NCBI GenBank assembly: GCA_903813345.2
Contig: CAIIXF020000010.1
Span: 34,525,425 to 34,589,424, forward strand
DNA from: Owenia fusiformis
Taxonomy: Eukaryota; Annelida; Polychaeta; Sabellida; Oweniidae
DNA length: 64,000 bases
Reading direction: 5' to 3'
The position numbers were made by a program, and so were the translations under genes. Shown here piece by piece: positions 11,840 through 23,405 of the stretch; position 1 is the stretch's first letter, and each line of letters starts with the position of its first letter. The notes beneath the pieces are model-generated. The model saw only the letters and a program-made list of their open reading frames with translations. It was not told the origin of the DNA and searched no databases.

Positions 11840-13420
11840 AAGTTCCTCAACAGCTCCTCCAAATGAGCTAAGTTTCTGGTACTTATTCTCACTTCAGTCA
11901 GGCTGGAATATTGTATAATCTATGTCGGGAAATGACAGAGTTTTTCAGTCCAGCTGTATTTCTTCAGTCAGGCTGGAATATTGTATAAACTATGTCGGGA
12001 AATGACAGAGTTTCTCAATCCAGCAAAGTTCCTCAATCAGGCTGGAATATTATGAACTTTGTCTGGAAATGGCAAAGTTCCTCAGTCCAGCAGTATTTCT
12101 TCAGTCAGGCTGGAATATTGTATAAACTATGTCAGGAAATGACAAAGTTTCTCAATCCAGCAAAGTTCCTCTAACAGGCTGGAATATTATGAACTTTGTC
12201 TGGAAATGGCAAAGTTCCTCAGTCCAGCAGTATTTCTTCAGTCAGGCTGGAATATTGTATAAACTATGTCGGGAAATGACAGAGTTTCTCAGTCTAGCTG
12301 TATTTCCTCAATCAGGCTGGAATATTCCTCAATCCAGCAGAGTCCTTCAAACAGGCTGGAGTTGTATCAACTATGTCGGGAAATGACAGAGTTTCTCAGT
12401 CCAGCTGTATTTCTTCAGTCAGGTTGGAATATTGCAAAGTTCTTCAATCAGGCTGTAATATTCCTCAATCCAGCAGAGTCCTTCAAACAGGCTGGAATTG
12501 TATCAACTATGTCGGGAAATGACAGAGTTTCTCAATCCAGCAAAGATCCTCAATCAGGCTGGAATATTATGAACTTTTTCTGGAAATGGCAAAGTTCCTC
12601 AATCCAGCTGTATTTCTTCCGTCAGGCTGGAATATTGTATAAACTATATCGGGAAATGACAGAGTTTCTCAATCCAGCAGTTCTTCAAACAGGCTGGAAT
12701 AGTATGAACTTTGTCTGGGAATGGCAAAGTTCCTCAGTCCAGCAGTATTACTTCAGTCAGGCTGGAACATTGTATAAACTATGTCGGGAAATGACAAAGT
12801 TTCTCAATCCAGCAGTATTACTTCAGTCAGCAAATTGATGACATATAATTAATCTAAAAATGGCTAAGTTTCTCAAGTTAACTAAATTATGAAAATAATA
12901 ATGTAAGTTTCTCAACCTCAAAAATGGCAAAGTTTCTCAAGTTAACAATAGAAAAAGATAAGTTACTTAATAACACCTGAAAATACAAGTTTATAGCACT
13001 CCTTCTCAATCAGGCTGGAATACTGTAAACTAAGTCTGGTAATGACAAGAGTTTCTCGGTCCAGCAGTAATCCTTCAATCGGGCTGAAATATTCTAAAAC
13101 TTTGCCTGGAAATGACAAAGTTTCTCGGTTCAGCAGTATTTCATCAAACGGGCTGGAATATTCTAAACTATGCCTGGAAATGACAAAGTTCCTCGGTCCA
13201 GCGCTAATTCTTCAATCGGGCTGAAATATTCTAAAACTTTGCCTGGAAATGACAAAGTTTCTCGGTTCAGCTGTATTTCATCAAACGGGCTGGAATATTC
13301 TAAACTATGCCTGGTATTGACAAAGTTTCTCGGTCCAGCTGTATTCCTTCAATCAGGCTGGAGTTATCTAGACTATGTCTGGAAATGACAAAGTTCCTCG
13401 ATCCAGCAAATCTTCTAAGT
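11840..13420 (+). repeat. ~68-70-bp tandem arrays, LTR1 first block
   Basis: Units contain GGCTGGAATATTGTATAAAC, GGGAAATGACAGAG and TTTCTCAGTCCAGC, spaced 70, 69 and 68 bp at 11901, 11971, 12040 and 12108. After an AT-rich break (12840-12980) a diverged version with GGGCTGAAATATTC continues to about 13420. Because the period is close to 23 codons, long stop-free frames arise across the array. These are not taken as genes. Confidence 0.9.
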
Positions 13421-13754
13421 TTCTCATCAATTCCCAAATGAAACACTGGCACGGGAGATGTGTTCCAATCAAAAGTTGCCTACGTGTCTGGCTTGTTGTA
13501 TGTTCACTCCGTATTTATACCCCTGTCATGTATGGAACATGTAGTATGATCACGTGAATGGCTGATGCAATACCTCGTCACCGGATGTAATCACTGAATC
13601 AGGATATTAGTTTCGTAAAAATAACTGGCTTCACTTACAAATCACGATCTCGGCTTTTACACCCAATATCAATACATGTTTGGTACATAATCAACAAGAT
13701 TATAGTATAAACTCAATAAATATAACCATAAATGATCCAGGTCAGGGGTGACAC

Positions 13755-14985
13755 TATAAATGCCTAAGATTCCCAGTAGCTGCTAAATCGATGAAGATCC
13801 TTTAAGTTCCTCAATATGTGGAATCTGCCTAAGATTCCCAGTAGCTCCTAAATCGATGAAGATCCTTTAAGTTCTTCAATATGTGGAATCTGCCTAAGAT
13901 TCCCAGTAGCTCCTAAATCGATGAAGATCCTTTAAGTTCTTCAATATGTGGAATCTGCCTAAGATTCCCAGTAGCTCCTAAATAAACTAAGTGTCTCGTA
14001 CTTAGTTCCTCAACAAGTGGAATCTACCTAAGATCCCTGGTAGCTCCCAAATTAACTAAGTGTCTCGTACTTAGTTTCCATCAAAGTCATCCAGGTCAGG
14101 GGTGACACTATTCAACGTCCCCAACAGGCAACATCGATGAAGATCCTCTAAGTTCCTCAATATGTGGAATCTGTCTAAGATTCCCAGTAGTTCCTAAATC
14201 GATAAAGATCCTTTAAGTTCCTCAATATGTGGAATCTGCCTAAGATTCCCAGTAGCTCCTAAATCGATGAAGATCCTCTAAGTTCCTCAATATGTGGAAT
14301 CTGCCTAAGATTCCCAGTAGCTCCTAAATCGATGAAGATCCTTTAAGTTCCTCAATATGTGGAATCTGCCTAAGATTCCCAGTAGCTCCTAAATCGATGA
14401 AGATCCTTTAAGTTCCTCAATATGTGGAATCTGCCTAAGATTCCCAGTAGCTCCTAAATCGATGAAGATCCTTTAAGTTCCTCAATATGTGGAATCTACC
14501 TAAGATTCCCAGTAGCTCCTAAATCGATGAAGATCCTTTAAGTTCCTCAATATGTGGAATCTGCCTAAGATTCCCAGTAGCTCCTAAATCGATGAAGATC
14601 CTTTAAGTTCTTCAATATGTGGAATCTGCCTAAGATTCCCAGTAGCTCCTAAATCGATGAAGATCCTTTAAGTTCCTCAATATGTGGAATCTGCCTAAGA
14701 TTCCCAGTAGCTCCTAAATCGATGAAGATCCTCTAAGTTCTTCAATATGTGGAATCTGCCTAAGATTCCCAGTAGCTCCTAAATCGATGAAGATCCTCTA
14801 AGTTCTTCAATATGTGGAATCTGCCTAAGATTCCCAGTAGCTCCTAAATCGATGAAGATCCTCTAAGTTCTTCAATATGTGGAATCTGCCTAAGATTCCC
14901 AGTAGCTCCTAAATCGATGAAGATCCTTTAAGTTCCTCAATATGTGGAATCTGCCTAAGATTCCCAGTAGCTCCTAAATAAACTA
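13755..14985 (+). repeat. 65-bp tandem array, LTR1 second block
   Basis: Same 65-bp unit as at 9060-11780, including the interrupting spacer at about 13982-14140. This is the duplicated copy inside the 3' LTR. Confidence 0.95.
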
Positions 14986-15069
14986 AGTGTCTCGTACTTA
15001 GTTTCCATTAAGTCATCCAGGTTGAGTGAAAATATTCCAAGTTCCTCAACAGCTCCTCCAAATGAGCTA

Positions 15070-16575
15070 AGTTTCTGGTACTTATTCTCACTTCAGTCAG
15101 GCTGGAATATTGTATAATCTATGTCGGGAAATGACAGAGTTTTTCAGTCCAGCTGTATTTCTTCAGTCAGGCTGGAATATTGTATAAACTATGTCGGGAA
15201 ATGACAGAGTTTCTCAATCCAGCAAAGTTCCTCAATCAGGCTGGAATATTATGAACTTTGTCTGGAAATGGCAAAGTTCCTCAGTCCAGCAGTATTTCTT
15301 CAGTCAGGCTGGAATATTGTATAAACTATGTCAGGAAATGACAAAGTTTCTCAATCCAGCAAAGTTCCTCTAACAGGCTGGAATATTATGAACTTTGTCT
15401 GGAAATGGCAAAGTTTCTCAGTCTAGCTGTATTTCCTCAATCAGGCTGGAATATTCCTCAATCCAGCAGAGTCCTTCAAACAGGCTGGAGTTGTATCAAC
15501 TATGTCGGGAAATGACAGAGTTTCTCAGTCCAGCTGTATTTCTTCAGTCAGGTTGGAATATTGCAAAGTTCTTCAATCAGGCTGTAATATTCCTCAATCC
15601 AGCAGAGTCCTTCAAACAGGCTGGAATTGTATCAACTATGTCGGGAAATGACAGAGTTTCTCAATCCAGCAAAGTTCCTCAATCAGGCTGGAATATTATG
15701 AACTTTTTCTGGAAATGGCAAAGTTCCTCAATCCAGCTGTATTTCTTCCGTCAGGCTGGAATATTGTATAAACTATATCGGGAAATGACAGAGTTTCTCA
15801 ATCCAGCAGTTCTTCAAACAGGCTGGAATAGTATGAACTTTGTCTGGGAATGGCAAAGTTCCTCAGTCCAGCAGTATTACTTCAGTCAGGCTGGAACATT
15901 GTATAAACTATGTCGGGAAATGACAAAGTTTCTCAATCCAGCAGTATTACTTCAGTCAGCAAATTGATGACATATAATTAATCTAAAAATGGCTAAGTTT
16001 CTCAAGTTAACTAAATTATGAAAATAATAATGTAAGTTTCTCAACCTCAAAAATGGCAAAGTTTCTCAAGTTAACAATAGAAAAAGATAAGTTACTTAAT
16101 AACACCTGAAAATACAAGTTTATAGCACTCCTTCTCAATCAGGCTGGAATACTGTAAACTAAGTCTGGTAATGACAAGAGTTTCTCGGTCCAGCAGTAAT
16201 CCTTCAATCGGGCTGAAATATTCTAAAACTTTGCCTGGAAATGACAAAGTTTCTCGGTTCAGCAGTATTTCATCAAACGGGCTGGAATATTCTAAACTAT
16301 GCCTGGAAATGACAAAGTTCCTCGGTCCAGCGCTAATTCTTCAATCGGGCTGAAATATTCTAAAACTTTGCCTGGAAATGACAAAGTTTCTCGGTTCAGC
16401 TGTATTTCATCAAACGGGCTGGAATATTCTAAACTATGCCTGGAATTGACAAAGTTTCTCGGTCCAGCTGTATTCCTTCAATCAGGCTGGAGTTATCTAG
16501 ACTATGTCTGGAAATGACAAAGTTCCTCGATCCAGCAAATCTTCTAAGTACTTGAAATGACAAAGTTCCTCGATC
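15070..16575 (+). repeat. ~68-70-bp tandem arrays, LTR1 second block
   Basis: Duplicated copy of 11840-13420. One unit is missing near 15412 relative to the first copy, and a short CTTGAAATGACAAAGTTCC-containing repeat is added near 16550. Confidence 0.9.
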
Positions 16576-17190
16576 CAGCAAATCTTCTAAGTTTCTCATC
16601 AATTCCCAAATGAAACACTGGCACGGGAGATGTGTTCCAATCAAAAGTTGCCTACGTGTCTGGCTTTTTGTATGTTCACTCCGTATTTATACCCCTGTCA
16701 TGTATGGAACATGTAGTATGATCACGTGAATGGCTGATGCAATACCTCGTCACCGGATGTAATCACTGAATCAGGATATTAGTTTCGTAAAAATAACTGG
16801 CTTCACTTACAAATCACGATCTCGGCTTTTACACCCAATATCAATACATGTTTGGTACATAATCAACAAGATTATAGTATAAACTCAATAAATATAACCA
16901 TAAATGATCGCTATCTAGTCTAATTACGCTTCGATTTGATCGAATTGAAAGCAGGAAGTGATAATTTCTGTAAAATGATAGTCAAGAGTTCTCGATCAAC
17001 CGTAACCATAGTCACTGGTAAAACTACCCGATCAACATTAACTAAATCTGAACTCGATGAAATAAAAAGTTGCTAACACCTCTGTAAGTACAAATAAAGT
17101 GCTTTAATCGATACTACAATTAAAGATCTTAATAATCTCAACTGTGAAGCACTTAAATCAAAAAATATTTAAAATAAAAATTTTGTTACA

Positions 17191-17206
17191 CTCCTCCAAT
17201 CCAATG
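17191..17206 (-). promoter_or_regulatory. polypurine tract of the LTR element
   Basis: Read on the - strand, GGATTGGAGGAG lies directly against the TGTAACA start of the 3' LTR. This is the position and composition expected of a plus-strand primer. It is purine-rich but not pure. Confidence 0.6.
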
Positions 17207-17625
17207 ATTTTGGTGTTAACAACACCAAGCCAAAGTACAAAAAAAATAACAAAATTTTGCTATCTTAGCTATCCTACAAAATACTCTTACAATTTTCTAA
17301 CCTCGAGGTTAACTAGCTTTCAATACAATGTACAATGACTATTCTAAACTCTGGCTTATCTCAAACCCTAACACTAGATATCTAACTATTTGAATGTCTA
17401 ACTCTGTGTACATTTTAAATAACTTTTCACAACTCTCAGCTAAATGTCAACTTCACATATAGGACAAAATCATACTCATCCTAAATGTCTTGTTTGAAGC
17501 TCACTATCGAGTTAGTGTCTCTTGGTAAGGGAATGATGATTATTTCTCCCATAACTATCTGTGTCCCATACTCTTTCCGGAGCCATCATCCTTTTAGTGT
17601 CTCGAGCGGACACAACCCCTTTATC
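17207..17625 (-). other. non-coding end of the retrotransposon interior
   Basis: About 420 bp of AT-rich sequence lies between the zinc-knuckle ORF and the polypurine tract. This is where protease/pol would start in an autonomous element; no trace of pol is seen. Confidence 0.6.
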
Positions 17626-17898
17626 TTAAGGTGATAAATATCTCCCTGTCGCTACATGAGACCGTTTCTCATGGACTTCCGGTGCCCGTTCTTGTGCCCG
17701 TTCTTGTACCCGTCTCCTGGAGTAGCAGTCGGCTATTCTATGACCGAATTTATGGCAATAATAACATTCCAAGTTCCGAAATGTACTTCCCTTTGATTCA
17801 ACAGTATACTGGCTCGGTTTTTCCAATACCTGAGTCTTCTTAGGTTTTTCTGGATATTCCTCCTGGCCTTGTATATCTTTTCCCATCTCCTCTAACAT
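17626..17898 (-). CDS. gag-like nucleocapsid part with CCHC zinc knuckle (downstream ORF)
   Basis: This ORF of about 90 codons holds a classic retroviral-type zinc knuckle, C-YY-C-HKFG-H-RIAD-C (CX2CX4HX4C). An Arg/Glu-rich, RNA-binding-like tail follows. A nucleocapsid packages the element RNA in the particle. It lies in a different frame from the upstream 236-codon ORF, and the two abut at an A-run read on the - strand near 17921-17930. It is therefore probably the C-terminal part of the same Gag, separated by a one-base change, a programmed frameshift or a homopolymer error. No protease motif follows. Confidence 0.8.
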   Translation of the reverse strand: MLEEMGKDIQGQEEYPEKPKKTQVLEKPSQYTVESKGSTFRNLECYYCHKFGHRIADCYSRRRVQERAQERAPEVHEKRSHVATGRYLSP

Positions 17899-17912
17899 CT
17901 GGTTTGTCTTGT

Positions 17913-18623
17913 CTACTCCGTCCTTTTTTTTTCTTGGACATTAACATGGCTACACTTGAGCTTCTGAAAATCTTCTACTAATCGATTCCGCATATCTTGT
18001 AGTTGTCTCTCTTGAGTTTCCTTACTGACTTGAAACTGTTCTGCAAGTTTACTAATGCTATCGATTTGTATTTGCAAGGACTCCCTAAATCCCATCATCA
18101 GACTCTGTTGTGTTTCTAAAACTTGCATCAAACATTTTTGTTGAGCCTCTGTCAACATCTGTATTTGACGCTGCTGAGATACAACGGTCTCATTCATCAT
18201 GGTTAACTTTTCGTCACCTTTCGCCTGTACTAAACTCGATGATTGTCTATCAGTTACGGTTGGGGTTAAGGGTAATGTACGTCTTCTTGATGAGTCTCTT
18301 ACATCGCTACGGACTGGAGACTGGGTGTTTTCTAACTCCTTTTCAGCCCAATAATTATACCCTACACTCCAAAGACTAGGAGAATCACTGTTCTCCACTT
18401 CCCCAGTTGTATTTTTCATTCTTTCTCCTGAACTTGGCGTTAACATCTCAGGAGACACCCAGTGAGTCACTTCATCTTCTCTTCGCACTAGCACAGTATC
18501 ATTACCAGCTTTGGGGCTATCCATCTCTTCAGCACCTGTTTTCGTAACTACTGTCTTCTCCAAATCACTATCGGCCCTATTCACAACATCAGGAGGAGGC
18601 GGAAGATCAGACTCTTTCTCCAT
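17913..18623 (-). CDS. gag-like protein, N-terminal part (236 codons)
   Basis: The ATG lies about 40 nt downstream of the primer-binding site, as expected for gag. The first ~130 residues are acidic, Ser/Pro-rich and low in recognisable structure (MEKESDLPPPP... SRRRTLPLTP). Residues ~140-225 are Gln/Glu/Leu-rich with heptad-like spacing and look like a coiled coil (QRQIQMLTEAQQK ... KETQERQLQDMRN). A canonical capsid fold cannot be recognised by eye. The ORF ends in a Lys run encoded by the A-tract, after which the zinc-knuckle ORF continues in another frame. It is the only coding capacity of the element. Confidence 0.75.
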   Translation of the reverse strand: MEKESDLPPPPDVVNRADSDLEKTVVTKTGAEEMDSPKAGNDTVLVRREDEVTHWVSPEMLTPSSGERMKNTTGEVENSDSPSLWSVGYNYWAEKELENTQSPVRSDVRDSSRRRTLPLTPTVTDRQSSSLVQAKGDEKLTMMNETVVSQQRQIQMLTEAQQKCLMQVLETQQSLMMGFRESLQIQIDSISKLAEQFQVSKETQERQLQDMRNRLVEDFQKLKCSHVNVQEKKRTE

Positions 18624-18661
18624 CTCGGGTGAAGTATATGTAATCTATGATTTCACACGTT

Positions 18662-18679
18662 ATCCCACCGCTGCCACCA
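18662..18679 (-). promoter_or_regulatory. primer-binding site complementary to tRNA-Leu(AAG) 3' end
   Basis: On the - strand, TGGTGGCAGCGGTGGGAT begins one base after the 5' LTR. Its complement, ATCCCACCGCTGCCACCA, is the T-arm edge, acceptor stem and CCA of animal tRNA-Leu(AAG) as recalled from known sequences. The match covers all 18 positions. This supports a functional minus-strand primer site. Confidence 0.8.
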
Positions 18680-19317
18680 GTGTAACATTCAGCCTAATTA
18701 TGGTAGTGTGGATGTTGTTTAATAGACTGTGTCACTGTGGGTCTCAGGGTATACGTTAAATATACACGTGGGAAATCTGTACATAACAACTTATATACAA
18801 TTAAATACAATAACACGTATATTGTGGCGTTTTAGCCCGTCAAAATAATACATGAAAATCGATGTATTTGCTTTACTTCAGTTACTGAGGCACTAAGGTT
18901 AAAGTCCTTTATATGCGATGATAGTTTTCGAAGCACTAATATTAGAGTCCTCTATACGAAAATACTTGTACTATCAATTGTCTCTTGAGCTCTGGACTTG
19001 TTCAATTCAGCTAGGTATAAATCTGGAAATAACAGTCTCTCATTACAGCTTCAGTGATTATGCCTTGGAATAACAGTCTCTCAATGAAGGCAAATCTCAA
19101 GCTGGCCTGAAATAAAATAACTAAGTCTGGAATCAACTTAGTTCCTCAATCAGGCTGGAGTTGTCTAAACTAAGTCTGGAAATGGCAAAGTTCCTCAGTA
19201 TGTGGAATCTACCCAAGATTCCCAGTAGTTCCCAAATAAACTAAGTGTCTCGTACTTAGTTTCCATCAAAGTCATCCAGGTCGGGGGTGACACTATTCAA
19301 CGTCCCCAACAGGCAAC

Positions 19318-21770
19318 ATCGATGACGATCCTCTAAGTTCCTCAATATGTGGAATCTACCTAAGATTCCCAGTAGCTCCTAAATCGATGAAGATCCTTTA
19401 AGTTCCTCAATATGTGGAATCTACCCAAGATTCCCAGTAGTTCCCAAATAAACTAAGTGTCTCGTACTCAGTTTCCATCAAAGTCATCCAGGTCGGGGGT
19501 GACACTATTCAACGTCCCCAACAGGCAACATCGATGAAGATCCTCTAAGTTCCTCAAGTTCCTCAATATGTGGAATCTGCCTAAGATTCCCAGTAGCTCC
19601 TAAATCGATGAAGATCCTTTAAGTTCCACAATATGTGGAATCTGCCTAAGATTCCCAGTAGCTCCTAAATCGATGAAGATCCTCTAAGTTCCTCAATATG
19701 TGGAATCTGCCTAAGATTCCCAGTAGCTCCTAAATCGATGAAGATCCTTTAAGTTCCTCAATATGTGGAATCTGCCTAAGATTCCCAGTAGCTCCTAAAT
19801 CGATGAAGATCCTTTAAGTTCCTCAGTATGTGGAATCTGCCTAAGATTCCCTGTAGTTCCTAAATCGATGAAGATCCTTTAAGTTCCTCAATATGTGGAA
19901 TCTGCCTAAGATTCCCAGTAGCTCCTAAATCGATGAAGATCCTTTAAGTTCTTCAATATGTGGAATCTGCCTAAGATTCCCAGTAGCTCCTAAATCGATG
20001 AAGATCCTTTAAGTTCTTCAATATGTGGAATCTGCCTAAGATTCCCAGTAGCTCCTAAATCGATGAAGATCCTTTAAGTTCCTCAGTATGTGGAATCTGC
20101 CTAAGATTCCCTGTAGTTCCTAAATCGATGAAGATCCTTTAAGTTCCTCAATATGTGGAATCTGCCTAAGATTCCCGGTAGCTCCTAAATCGATGAAGAT
20201 CCTTTAAGTTCTTCAATATGTGGAATCTGCCTAAGATTCCCAGTAGCTCCTAAATCGATGAAGATCCTTTAAGTTCTTCAATATGTGGAATCTGCCTAAG
20301 ATTCCCAGTAGCTCCTTAATCGATGAAGATCCTGTAAGTTCCTCAATATGTGGAATCTGCCTAAGATTCCCAGTAGCTGCTAAATCGATGAAGATCCTTT
20401 AAGTTCCTCAATATGTGGAATCTGCCTAAGATTCCCAGTAGCTCCTAAATCGATGAAGATCCTTTAAGTTCTTCAATATGTGGAATCTGCCTAAGATTCC
20501 CAGTAGCTCCTAAATCGATGAAGATCCTTTAAGTTCTTCAATATGTGGAATCTGCCTAAGATTCCCAGTAGCTCCTAAATAAACTAAGTGTCTCGTACTT
20601 AGTTCCTCAACAAGTGGAATCTACCTAAGATCCCTGGTAGCTCCCAAATAAACTAAGTGTCTCGTACTTAGTTTCCATCAAAGTCATCCAGGTCAGGGGT
20701 GACACTATTCAACGTCCCCAACAGGCAACATCGATGAAGATCCTCTAAGTTCCTCAATATGTGGAATCTGTCTAAGATTCCCAGTAGTTCCTAAATCGAT
20801 GAAGATCCTTTAAGTTCCTCAATATGTGGAATCTGCCTAAGATTCCCAGTAGCTCCTAAATCGATGAAGATCCTCTAAGTTCCTCAATATGTGGAATCTG
20901 CCTAAGATTCCCAGTAGCTCCTAAATCGATGAAGATCCTTTAAGTTCCTCAATATGTGGAATCTGCCTAAGATTCCCAGTAGCTCCTAAATCGATGAAGA
21001 TCCTTTAAGTTCCTCAATATGTGGAATCTGCCTAAGATTCCCAGTAGCTCCTAAATCGATGAAGATCCTTTAAGTTCCTCAATATGTGGAATCTACCTAA
21101 GATTCCCAGTAGCTCCTAAATCGATGAAGATCCTTTAAGTTCCTCAATATGTGGAATCTGCCTAAGATTCCCAGTAGCTCCTAAATCGATGAAGATCCTT
21201 TAAGTTCTTCAATGTGTGGAATCTGCCTAAGATTCCCAGTAGCTCCTAAATCGATGAAGATCCTTTAAGTTCCTCAATATGTGGAATCTGCCTAAGATTC
21301 CCAGTAGCTCCTAAATCGATGAAGATCCTCCAAGTTCCTCAATATGTGGAATCTGCCTAAGATTCCCAGTAGCTCCTAAATCGATGAAGATCCTTTAAGT
21401 TCCTCAATATGTGGAATCTGCCTAAGATTCCCAGTAGCTCCTAAATCGATGAAGATCCTTTAAGTTCCTCAATATGTGGAATCTGCCTAAGATTCCCAGT
21501 AGCTCCTAAATCGATGAAGATCCTCTAAGTTCTTCAATATGTGGAATCTGCCTAAGATTCCCAGTAGCTCCTAAATCGATGAAGATCCTCTAAGTTCTTC
21601 AATGTGTGGAATCTGCCTAAGATTCCCAGTAGCTCCTAAATCGATGAAGATCCTCTAAGTTCTTCAATATGTGGAATCTGCCTAAGATTCCCAGTAGCTC
21701 CTAAATCGATGAAGATCCTTTAAGTTCCTCAATATGTGGAATCTGCCTAAGATTCCCAGTAGCTCCTAAA
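19318..21770 (+). repeat. 65-bp tandem array in the 5' LTR
   Basis: Same 65-bp unit as in LTR1, with the TAAGTGTCTCGTACTTAG spacer at about 20580-20735. Unit variants occur in nearly the same order as in 9060-11780, but unit number differs. Confidence 0.95.
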
Positions 21771-21829
21771 TAAACTAAGTGTCTCGTACTTAGTTTCCAT
21801 TAAGTCATCCAGGTTGAGTGAAAATATTC

Positions 21830-23405
21830 CAAGTTCCTCAACAGCTCCTCCAAATGAGCTAAGTTTCTGGTACTTATTCTCACTTCAGTCAGGCTGGAAT
21901 ATTGTATAATCTATGTCGGGAAATGACAGAGTTTTTCAGTCCAGCTGTATTTCTTCAGTCAGGCTGGAATATTGTATAAACTATGTCGGGAAATGACAGA
22001 GTTTCTCAATCCAGCAAAGTTCCTCAATCAGGCTGGAATATTATGAACTTTGTCTGGAAATGGCAAAGTTCCTCAGTCCAGCAGTATTTCTTCAGTCAGG
22101 CTGGAATATTGTATAAACTATGTCAGGAAATGACAAAGTTTCTCAATCCAGCAAAGTTCCTCTAACAGGCTGGAATATTATGAACTTTGTCTGGAAATGG
22201 CAAAGTTCCTCAGTCCAGCAGTATTTCTTCAATCAGGCTGGAATATTGTATAAACTATGTCGGGAAATGACAGAGTTTCTCAGTCTAGCTGTATTTCCTC
22301 AATCAGGCTGGAATATTCCTCAATCCAGCAGAGTCCTTCAAACAGGCTGGAGTTGTATCAACTATGTCGGGAAATGACAGAGTTTCTCAGTCCAGCTGTA
22401 TTTCTTCAGTCAGGTTGGAATATTGCAAAGTTCTTCAATCAGGCTGTAATATTCCTCAATCCAGCAGAGTCCTTCAAACAGGCTGGAATTGTATCAACTA
22501 TGTCGGGAAATGACAGAGTTTCTCAATCCAGCAAAGTTCCTCAATCAGGCTGGAATATTATGAACTTTTTCTGGAAATGGCAAAGTTCCTCAATCCAGCT
22601 GTATTTCTTCCGTCAGGCTGGAATATTGTATAAACTATGTCGGGAAATGACAGAGTTTCTCAATCCAGCAGTTCTTCAAACAGGCTGGAATAGTATGAAC
22701 TTTGTCTGGGAATGGCAAAGTTCCTCAGTCCAGCAGTATTACTTCAGTCAGGCTGGAACATTGTATAAACTATGTCGGGAAATGACAAAGTTTCTCAATC
22801 CAGCAGTATTACTTCAGTCAGCAAATTGATGACATATAATTAATCTAAAAATGGCTAAGTTTCTCAAGTTAACTAAATTATGAAAATAATAATGTAAGTT
22901 TCTCAACCTCAAAAATGGCAAAGTTTCTCAAGTTAACAATAGAAAAAGATAAGTTACTTAATAACACCTGAAAATACAAGTTAATAGCACTCCTTCTCAA
23001 TCAGGCTGGAATACTGTAAACTAAGTCTGGTAATGACAAGAGTTTCTCGGTCCAGCAGTAATCCTTCAATCGGGCTGAAATATTCTAAAACTTTGCCTGG
23101 AAATGACAAAGTTTCTCGGTTCAGCAGTATTTCATCAAACGGGCTGGAATATTCTAAACTATACCTGGAAATGACAAAGTTCCTCGGTCCAGCGGTAATT
23201 CTTCAATCGGGCTGAAATATTCTAAAACTTTGCCTGGAAATGACAAAGTTTCTCGGTTCAGCTGTATTTCATCAAACGGGCTGGAATATTCTAAACTATG
23301 CCTGGAATTGACAAAGTTTCTCGGTCCAGCTGTATTCCTTCAATCAGGCTGGAGTTATCTAGACTATGTCTGGAAATGACAAAGTTCCTCGATCCAGCAA
23401 ATCTT
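21830..23405 (+). repeat. ~68-70-bp tandem arrays in the 5' LTR
   Basis: Counterpart of 11840-13420. It has the same two sub-arrays separated by an AT-rich break at about 22830-22980. Stop-free frames of up to 190 codons are repeat by-products. Confidence 0.9.

Larger units (their letters stand above)
10111..16905 (+). repeat. internal ~3.2-3.6-kb duplication inside the 3' LTR
   Basis: The block 10111-13735 (end of the first 65-bp array, second 65-bp array, ~69-bp arrays, AT-rich tail) recurs at 13765-16905. A rare unit variant, AGTAGCTGCTAAATCG, is at 10121 and 13775, fixing the register. The second copy is about 480 bp shorter, lacking several 65-bp units and one ~69-bp unit, and has a small extra duplication near 16547-16580. 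The junction at about 13735-13760 joins AAATGAT to a fragment of the spacer sequence (CCAGGTCAGGGGTGACAC), consistent with template switching between repeats. Confidence 0.85.
8430..17190 (-). repeat. 3' LTR (8,761 bp, expanded copy)
   Basis: The LTR runs from TGTAACATTCAGCC at 8430 to TTGTTACA at 17190. It has the same outer sequences as the other LTR but is 3,432 bp longer, because a block of satellite plus downstream sequence is present twice (10111-13735 and 13765-16905). The order on the + strand is: unique head (8430-8940), 65-bp array, ~69-bp array, a third related array, a ~480-bp AT-rich piece, the second copy of most of this, then the unique tail (16903-17190). Confidence 0.9.

Noticed and set aside
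18110-18759. + strand ORFs over the gag region
   Set aside because: They are antisense shadows of gag; the primer site and zinc knuckle fix the - orientation.
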